This document shows positions 12,194-17,555 of a DNA stretch of 17,555 bases, in pieces. The notes beneath the pieces were generated by a model. That model was not told the DNA's origin and did not search any database. It saw only the letters and a list, made by a program, of their open reading frames with translations. Every line of letters begins with the position of its first letter. Positions within the stretch are counted from its first letter, which is position 1. The position numbers and the translations under genes are program-made. Source of the DNA: an uncultured Oscillospiraceae bacterium (GTDB taxonomy: Bacteria; Bacillota; Clostridia; Oscillospirales; Ruminococcaceae); the NCBI GenBank assembly GCA_910578755.1, contig CAJTSZ010000039.1:1-17555 (forward strand). Reading direction: 5' to 3'.

Positions 12194-13642
12194 CTATTTG
12201 CGGCTGGGTGCCCATGTTTTGGGGAACAGCAGTAAAAGCAGGGGGAAAATTTCTAACCTGCCCAAAAGCATGGCCGCCGAAAGCACCAGCTTGGAAAGGT
12301 TGGAAAGCAGGGAAAAATTCCCCATAGGCCCTACAACCCCAAACCCTGGCCCTATATTGCTGAAGCAAGCCAGTACCGAAGTTAGGGTGGTTTCCATATC
12401 AAACCCATCTAAAGAAACCACAAGGCCGCACAGCAAGAAAAGGAAAATGTAAGCAATAAAAAATACCTGGGTGTTGTTTATAGTATCATCGTCCACCCGT
12501 TTGCCGTCCATTTTTAAAGGGCGCACATAGCGGGGAAAAAGCATTTGCAGCAGGCTGTTGTAGGCCTTTTTCACTAAAATTATAATGCGCGAAACCTTTA
12601 CACCGCCGCCAGTGGAGCCACCGCTGGCCCCAATAAGCATAAGCAGCATTAAAATAAATTTGGAAAAGGTGGGCCACAGGTTAAAGTCTGTAGTAGAAAA
12701 GCCAGTGGTCGTCATTACAGAGGCAACTTGGAAGGAAGCCAGGCGGAACGCCTGCCCAAGGCCGTTGGTAAGGCTTAGAATGTTCAAAGTAATAAGCCCC
12801 ATAGCGCCTAAAGCAATGCCTAAATACCACCACAGCTCCTCATTTTTAAAAACGTGTTCAAAATCCCGCAGCAGCAAATAGTAGTACAGGTTAAAGTTAA
12901 TGCCAAAAAGCAGCATAAAAACAGTAATGACCCCATCAATATAGGAGCTGTTGTAAAAGGCAATGCTGTTGTTTTTAACGCCAAAACCGCCAGTACCTGC
13001 CGTGCCAAAGGCGGTAAGCAGGCTGTCAAAGAAGGGCATGTCCCCCAGCAGCAGAAAAATGATTTGCAAAAAAGTAAGCGCTATATACAGCAAGTACAAT
13101 ATAATAGCGGTGCGCTGCATTTTTGGCACCAGCTTTCCTACCGAGGGCCCAGGCATTTCTGCCCGGATCAAGTGGCGGGAATGGTCGTTTGCCATGGGCA
13201 GTACCGCCAGTACAAAAACCAAAACCCCCATGCCGCCAATCCAGTGGGTAAAGCTGCGCCAAAACAGCAGGCTGTGGCTTAGGGCTTCTACATTGTTTAA
13301 AATACTGGCCCCTGTGGTGGTAAAGCCGGAAACTGTTTCAAAAAAGGCGTCCACATAGCTGGGAATAGCTGCACTGAGCCAAAAGGGTATGGCGCCAAAA
13401 AGGGACATTAAAACCCACGAAAGGGAAACAATAACAAAGCCGTCCCGGGCATAAAACACCTTATTGGTTGGTTTTACCCCTATGGCGGCAATGCTGCACA
13501 GCCCCACCAGGGCAATAGTAAGGGCAAAGGCCATGGAGCAGCCGTCCTGATATATAAACGAAACCCCCAAAGGCAGCAGCAGCAAAGCAGCCTCGGTGGC
13601 AAGCACATACCCAAGGGTATGTATAACTACCTTATAATTCAT
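12194..13642 (-). CDS. trkH: Potassium uptake protein TrkH (membrane channel subunit)
   Basis: The ion-conducting subunit of a Trk/Ktr-type K+ uptake system, an integral membrane protein with four repeated membrane-pore-membrane units. The 482-residue length is typical of TrkH. The four filter-like loops are visible: TTTGAS (108-113), GTAGTGGFG (213-221), TTTGFS (311-316) and NIGPGFG (429-435), each with the conserved Gly. GASGGSTGGGVKVSR (338-352) is the gating loop region of the third unit and its downstream helix. It starts 10 bases after trkA. Its ribosome binding site AGGGGG overlaps the trkA stop codon TAG, so translation is probably coupled and the two subunits made together. Confidence 0.96.
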   Translation of the reverse strand: MNYKVVIHTLGYVLATEAALLLLPLGVSFIYQDGCSMAFALTIALVGLCSIAAIGVKPTNKVFYARDGFVIVSLSWVLMSLFGAIPFWLSAAIPSYVDAFFETVSGFTTTGASILNNVEALSHSLLFWRSFTHWIGGMGVLVFVLAVLPMANDHSRHLIRAEMPGPSVGKLVPKMQRTAIILYLLYIALTFLQIIFLLLGDMPFFDSLLTAFGTAGTGGFGVKNNSIAFYNSSYIDGVITVFMLLFGINFNLYYYLLLRDFEHVFKNEELWWYLGIALGAMGLITLNILSLTNGLGQAFRLASFQVASVMTTTGFSTTDFNLWPTFSKFILMLLMLIGASGGSTGGGVKVSRIIILVKKAYNSLLQMLFPRYVRPLKMDGKRVDDDTINNTQVFFIAYIFLFLLCGLVVSLDGFDMETTLTSVLACFSNIGPGFGVVGPMGNFSLLSNLSKLVLSAAMLLGRLEIFPLLLLLFPKTWAPSRK

Positions 13643-13652
13643 GTTGCGCCCC

Positions 13653-15008
13653 CTACTGCAAAATATCGTTTAAGTCCTGCAGGCCGTCCCGGGTGGTTAC
13701 TACAATTACATTGTCGCGCACTTGAATGCTGTCGTTACCTCCAGGGAAAATAAGGCGGCCGCCCCGTATAATGCTGGCAATCAGCAGCCCTTTTTTCAGG
13801 GAAATATCCTTTAAGGGAATGTTTTTTCCCCGGAACTTTTCCCGGACCCGGAACTCCAGTGCTTCCACCTTATTATCAACCACCTTTGTCATGGCCTCTA
13901 CATTGCTGCCCAAGGAATTCTGCATAGCCCGCACATAGTGTACAATGCGGTTAGCGGCAATAATGTTGGGGGTAATGGCACAATCAATACCGGCCCTTTC
14001 TAAAAAGGTGCCTAAGGTAAGGTGGTTTATTTTTGTAATTACCTTGCTTACGTTTTCTGAAGCTGCAAACATGGAAATAACAACGTTTTCCTCGTCCAGC
14101 CCGGTTAAAGCAACAACAGCGTCCGTATCGGCAATGCCTTCCTCCATTAGTACCTCCTGGTCGGAGCCGTCTGCGTGAAGCACCATAGCCTTAGGCAGCA
14201 GTTCCGCAAGGGTTTGGCAGCGTTCCTCGTTCAGCTCCAAAATTTTTACGGACATTTTCATTTCCAGCAGCTGCAGCGCCAGATAATAGCTAATGCGCCC
14301 ACCGCCTACAATAATTACCGATTTTATTTTTTGCTTTACCATGCCTATGGCATGGAAAAAGGCGGTAATTTCCTTTGGGGAAGAGGTAATGCTGATGCGG
14401 TCCCCAACCTCCAAAACAAAGTTACCATCGGGGATAATAACCTGGTTGTTGCGCTGCACAGCGCAAATGAGTATTTTTACATGGAAGGTGCCAGGCAAAG
14501 TATACAGGGCTTTGCCGGCCAAAGGGCATTGCTCCCCAATGCGGTATTCAATCAACTCCACCTTGTTGTTTGCAAAAAAGTCCACTTTCATAGCGGAAGG
14601 GAAGCGCAGAATACGGGCAATTTCCTGGGCGGCAGCAAGTTCCGGGTTGATAGACATGCTTAGGCCCAACTCGTCCCGAATGAAGTTTAAATCCCGCACA
14701 TATTCCGGGTCGCGCACCCGGGCAATGGTGTGCTTGGCCCCTAATTTTTTGGCGATTAAACAGCAAATAATGTTAATTTCGTCAAAGGAGGTCACAGCAA
14801 TCAACAGGTCCGCATTGGGGACGCCGGCCTCTATTTGCACGCTTTTGCTTACACCGTTTCCTTCAATGCAAAAAACGTCCTGGGTATCCATGGAATGGCG
14901 CAGGGCACTGTTTTTGCTATCAATAATAACAATGTCATGCCCTTCTTTTGAAAGCTGATGAGACAAGGAAAAGCCAATTTTCCCATTGCCTACAATTACG
15001 ATTTTCAT
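13653..15008 (-). CDS. trkA: Trk system K+ uptake regulatory protein TrkA
   Basis: The cytosolic nucleotide-binding (RCK/KTN) subunit that gates TrkH. The 451-residue product has the duplicated layout of TrkA: RCK_N 1 (1-120) starting MKIVIVGNGKIGFSL with GxGxxG at 7-12 and the acidic IVIID strand end; RCK_C 1 (about 140-220); RCK_N 2 (about 230-350) starting SVIIVGGGRISYYLALQL, where the third Gly is Ser; and RCK_C 2 (about 370-451). It binds NAD(H) or adenine nucleotides in characterised homologues. ATG 15008 is chosen because AAGGG (15020-15016) is seven bases upstream and the Rossmann strand begins directly; an ATG 14 codons earlier has no such support. First gene of the trkA-trkH operon. 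Confidence 0.95.
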   Translation of the reverse strand: MKIVIVGNGKIGFSLSHQLSKEGHDIVIIDSKNSALRHSMDTQDVFCIEGNGVSKSVQIEAGVPNADLLIAVTSFDEINIICCLIAKKLGAKHTIARVRDPEYVRDLNFIRDELGLSMSINPELAAAQEIARILRFPSAMKVDFFANNKVELIEYRIGEQCPLAGKALYTLPGTFHVKILICAVQRNNQVIIPDGNFVLEVGDRISITSSPKEITAFFHAIGMVKQKIKSVIIVGGGRISYYLALQLLEMKMSVKILELNEERCQTLAELLPKAMVLHADGSDQEVLMEEGIADTDAVVALTGLDEENVVISMFAASENVSKVITKINHLTLGTFLERAGIDCAITPNIIAANRIVHYVRAMQNSLGSNVEAMTKVVDNKVEALEFRVREKFRGKNIPLKDISLKKGLLIASIIRGGRLIFPGGNDSIQVRDNVIVVTTRDGLQDLNDILQ

Positions 15009-15065
15009 GTTGTTTCCCTTTCCGAATCCGTAAATAAGTTTTTTCAGCACATGCTGTCCGGGTTT

Positions 15066-15094
15066 ATTATATACCTTTGCTGCCTAATTTACAA
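15066..15094 (-). promoter_or_regulatory. Sigma-A-type promoter of trkA-trkH
   Basis: On the minus strand TTGTAA (15094-15089), an exact 17-nt spacer and consensus TATAAT (15071-15066). The transcript would start near 15059, about 50 nt before ATG 15008. Confidence 0.8.
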
Positions 15095-15181
15095 TAGTCC
15101 CCTAAACAGCCAGGGTAAGGCAAAGGAAGCATTGTGAAGTGGGGCGGGCTGCCAGCTGCCCGGTTAACTGAGAAAAAGGGC

Positions 15182-15219
15182 AAAAATGTAAAGGAACCTG
15201 CCAAAAGGCAAGTTCCTTT
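15182..15219 (-). terminator. Terminator of the diguanylate cyclase gene
   Basis: AAAGGAAC (15190-15197) pairs with GTTCCTTT (15212-15219). After one mismatch TGCC/GGCA (15199-15202 with 15207-15210) continues the stem around AAAA. On the minus strand ACATTTTTG follows as a U-rich tail. It starts just after the stop at 15224. Confidence 0.8.
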
Positions 15220-15223
15220 GCAT

Positions 15224-17116
15224 TTATTCTTCTTCGGTATAAAAGGCAAAGTTGTTTTTGGTAGTGTTTTTTACATTGTACAGGGCAATATCCGCTTTTT
15301 TGTATAGTTCCTGGAAGCTCCGCCCATCTTTAGGGGTAATGGCAATGCCTACAGAGGCAGAAACTGAAACAGGGCAGGAGCCATCCTCCTTGGTGTAGGT
15401 GGCCGCCATTTGAGGGATAAAGGAGGCAATGGTTGCGGAGAGGGCTTCCACATTGGGGAAGTTTTTCATAAACACGGCAAATTCATCGCCGCCCAGGCGG
15501 GCCATTACATCGGTACTGCGGAACCGTTTTAACAGTTTGTGGGCTACATCCAACAGCACCTGGTCGCCAACGGCGTGGCCCAAGGTGTCGTTTATTTGTT
15601 TAAAGTTATCCAAATCCAGGTAAACAAAGGCGTGTATGCCAACCTCGGCTTCCGGGGTTTTTAAAAACTGTTCTACAATGCTTTCAATGGAGGTACGGTT
15701 GTACAGGTTGGTTAACAAGTCCCGTTCCGCACGGTAGCGGAGAGAATTTTCGTTTTCCAGCTGAACCGTAATATCGTCAATAATACCTACGGTGCGTATA
15801 ATTTTTTCCTGGCTGTCGAATATGTTGGTTAATGTAACTGTTTCCCAGTGGGAGGTTTTATTATGTATGGAATGTATAATAGCGGAGGCTGTTTTTGCGC
15901 CGGCTGCCGCTTGGTCAAACAGGCTGCGGAATGCATCAACGCTTTCCGAGTCAATACGGCCGTTTTCAATAAGGCATTCCGGTACATTGTGCATAACGGA
16001 AGGCAGGGCAGAGCCCATATAATCGCCGTTTTTAAAGACAAGGGTTTTTGTTTTTATGTCATAATCAAAAACAGTGAGTTTTGTTTGGTTTAAAGCAATA
16101 CGGAACATTTCTTCGGTAGTGACCAGGTTTTGGCGTTGCTTGGTAATTTCCTTTTGCGTCTGCCGCCTGGAATAAAAAATAATTAAAACCAAACACAGGA
16201 AAAGGACGGCAATTAGCCCGGCAAAGCCCCAGGAAATGAAGGAAATATCCATAACGGATTGAAACAGGGTATAGCGGGGGATAACAGACAATACATACCA
16301 GTTGTTTACATCTAAGGGGCTGTAACGGGCAATGCGGGCGTCATCTCCTTTGCCGTATTCTACAATACCGCTTTTTCCTCCTTGAAAGTTATTGCGAAGC
16401 TCTGCAACGGTACCCCCCTTGGTAATTGTTGTTTTGGAAAGAAAATCCCAAAAGTTGGATTCATCTTTTACTAAGGCGTTTTTGTGGGAGGAACGCAAAA
16501 TAAAATTGCCGTTGCCATCTATAATATAGTTGTAATACATATTGCGGTTTTCCAAAAAGCTGTTTGAGGTGGAAAACTGCTCTATGTCACATACGCCGTA
16601 CACAATGCCTATAACCTTTTGCTGATTGTATATGGGAGCAGAAACAATAAATACCTGGCTGTTTGAGAAAGGGGAAGCTAAGGTTTCAGAAATACAGGCT
16701 TTTCCGGCGATGGTTTGCTGAAAAAAATCTGTAGAAGAAACGTCTACAGTCTCTCCCCCTGTAGTAGTCAGGCTGACGCCCTGAGCATTTGTTATGCCAA
16801 TGTGGGTAAAATTACCCAAAGCGGTTACGGTGTGCAGGATGTTCATAGAATCCTCGGAAGATGTATTGGGAAAATGCACCGCAAGCTCGGCCACATTGGT
16901 AATTAGCAGGAGGGAAGTATCCAGGTTGTTTTTTATGGTGGCCGTTGTGGCTAAGGAGGTATCCTCCAAATGGGCTAAAGCGTGGTCGGTTTGGTAATTC
17001 CGTATAAAATGGTAAAAGGATATGCAGGAAACAACGATTAAAATGAAAACCAGAAGAGAAGAAGCGACAATTGGCAAATGTTTCTTAATTTCTGTTTTGA
17101 GCGAAAACTGTTTCAT
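15224..17116 (-). CDS. Diguanylate cyclase, membrane dCache-PAS-GGDEF sensor
   Basis: This 630-residue protein should make cyclic di-GMP from two GTP in response to an external signal. In order: membrane helix 1 (about 14-36), an extracytoplasmic dCache-type sensor domain (about 40-290, with VFIVSAPIYNQQKVIGIVYG and NNWYVLSVIP strands), membrane helix 2 (about 294-315), a linker coil, a PAS-like domain (about 333-450) and the GGDEF domain (about 463-630). The active motif GGDEF (542-546) is intact, and RSTD (533-536) lies five residues before it, the inhibitory I-site. So it looks catalytically active and feedback-controlled. ATG 17116 follows AAAGGT. It is apparently a single-gene unit. No EAL domain is present. 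The ligand is unknown; the sensor is similar in type to that of the chemoreceptor at 9638-11706. Confidence 0.95.
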   Translation of the reverse strand: MKQFSLKTEIKKHLPIVASSLLVFILIVVSCISFYHFIRNYQTDHALAHLEDTSLATTATIKNNLDTSLLLITNVAELAVHFPNTSSEDSMNILHTVTALGNFTHIGITNAQGVSLTTTGGETVDVSSTDFFQQTIAGKACISETLASPFSNSQVFIVSAPIYNQQKVIGIVYGVCDIEQFSTSNSFLENRNMYYNYIIDGNGNFILRSSHKNALVKDESNFWDFLSKTTITKGGTVAELRNNFQGGKSGIVEYGKGDDARIARYSPLDVNNWYVLSVIPRYTLFQSVMDISFISWGFAGLIAVLFLCLVLIIFYSRRQTQKEITKQRQNLVTTEEMFRIALNQTKLTVFDYDIKTKTLVFKNGDYMGSALPSVMHNVPECLIENGRIDSESVDAFRSLFDQAAAGAKTASAIIHSIHNKTSHWETVTLTNIFDSQEKIIRTVGIIDDITVQLENENSLRYRAERDLLTNLYNRTSIESIVEQFLKTPEAEVGIHAFVYLDLDNFKQINDTLGHAVGDQVLLDVAHKLLKRFRSTDVMARLGGDEFAVFMKNFPNVEALSATIASFIPQMAATYTKEDGSCPVSVSASVGIAITPKDGRSFQELYKKADIALYNVKNTTKNNFAFYTEEE

Positions 17117-17161
17117 TTTGTTACCTTTCTGCCATATTTACTGCCATTATGCAGTGCGGCA

Positions 17162-17189
17162 ATTATATAAGAATAATATAGGGAACCAA
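17162..17189 (-). promoter_or_regulatory. Candidate proximal promoter of the diguanylate cyclase
   Basis: On the minus strand TTGGTT (17189-17184), a 16-nt spacer and consensus TATAAT (17167-17162), about 45 nt before the ATG. Confidence 0.5.
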
Positions 17190-17269
17190 AACAGCCATCC
17201 CAGCTTTCAGGCATAAAAAAGGGAAGAGGGGTGTTTTAGCAAAGCCCGCAACATAAAGAATACTCCGTT

Positions 17270-17298
17270 ATTTTAATATATTTTGTGGCAAAGTTCAA
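17270..17298 (-). promoter_or_regulatory. Candidate distal promoter of the diguanylate cyclase
   Basis: On the minus strand TTGAAC (17298-17293), a 17-nt spacer and TAAAAT (17275-17270). It would give a leader of about 145 nt. The rest of the gap 17190-17419 is AT-rich and holds no gene I can support. Confidence 0.5.
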
Positions 17299-17419
17299 CT
17301 ATTATTTTACAAAAAATGGGTAATACAACACTTAAATTAGCACAATTAGCTGTAAAATATTTTATACTTTATTGTTTTTCAAGAAAAAATGTTTCGCGCC
17401 CCCTTGCTACATCAGGCCT

Positions 17420-17551
17420 TTATTCCCTGTGGGCGCTTTCATATCCCTGGCGGATTTCGTCGGGCAAATGGTTAGTAATTATTTTTTTCAGCCGTTCCTC
17501 ATTGCCGTCCTGTATAGCTTGTTCATAGTACCAGCATTTAAATTTCAGCAT
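17420..17551 (-). CDS. Small protein of 43 residues, unknown
   Basis: From ATG 17551 the frame encodes 43 residues, starting MLKFKCWYYEQAIQDGNEER and ending HLPDEIRQGYESAHRE at TAA 17422-17420. The composition (aromatic KCWYYEQA start, charged helical middle, PDEIRQGYESAH end) looks like a real folded small protein, not a chance frame. The window ends four bases upstream, so the ribosome binding site cannot be seen and the gene may begin further out. I do not recognise the family. No terminator is evident between it and the diguanylate cyclase promoters. Confidence 0.5.
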   Translation of the reverse strand: MLKFKCWYYEQAIQDGNEERLKKIITNHLPDEIRQGYESAHRE

Positions 17552-17555
17552 AGCC

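Noticed and set aside
17207..17254. 15-codon minus-strand ORF after a GGAG
   Set aside because: The GGAG lies at about the predicted transcription start of the distal promoter, so it would hardly be in the message; too short to support.

Overview
The window is chromosomal DNA from a low-to-mid GC, Gram-positive-type anaerobe, most likely a member of the Clostridia. The evidence is the housekeeping order rpsB-tsf / pyrH-frr-uppS-cdsA-dxr-rseP-ispG, a YlmC/YmxH-type sporulation PRC-barrel gene just upstream, strong AGGAGG-like ribosome binding sites, sigma-A-type promoters and U-tailed intrinsic terminators. I cannot name genus or species from the sequence alone. Layout: positions 1-480 are an unusual AT-rich edge with a hairpin-rich palindromic element, promoter-like sites, two overlapping tiny ORFs, two terminator-like hairpins and an interrupted small membrane-protein frame. 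Positions 490-786 hold ylmC/ymxH. A near-consensus promoter at 817-845 starts rpsB-tsf, which ends at a strong terminator (2673-2703). After about 300 nt without a convincing gene, a new promoter (2914-2942) leads into pyrH-frr-uppS-cdsA-dxr-rseP-ispG on the + strand, closed by a bidirectional terminator (9571-9613). The second half is entirely on the - strand: a dCache chemoreceptor whose N-terminal membrane anchor lies in another frame, a Trk potassium-uptake operon (trkA-trkH), a dCache-PAS-GGDEF diguanylate cyclase, and at the right edge a 43-residue small ORF.

How the genes fit together: rpsB, tsf, pyrH and frr serve translation and pyrimidine nucleotide supply. uppS, cdsA, dxr and ispG supply isoprenoid and phospholipid precursors (MEP pathway, undecaprenyl carrier lipid, CDP-diacylglycerol). 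rseP is a membrane-embedded site-2 protease. Four of the junctions in this cluster carry a stem-loop just in front of the next Shine-Dalgarno sequence. On the - strand, TrkA gates the TrkH channel, and two large periplasmic-type sensors flank it, one signalling to chemotaxis and the other making c-di-GMP.

The observation most worth checking is in the chemoreceptor gene. A complete start (ribosome binding site, ATG, first membrane helix) runs in one frame to an A AAA AAG heptamer, and the rest of the protein continues exactly in the -1 frame. This is either a one-base deletion or error in an A6 run, or a programmed -1 frameshift. The left edge (palindrome with outward-facing -10 boxes, tiny ORFs, interrupted membrane frame) is the second unexplained area. 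I saw no rRNA, tRNA, CRISPR array or insertion-sequence transposase.
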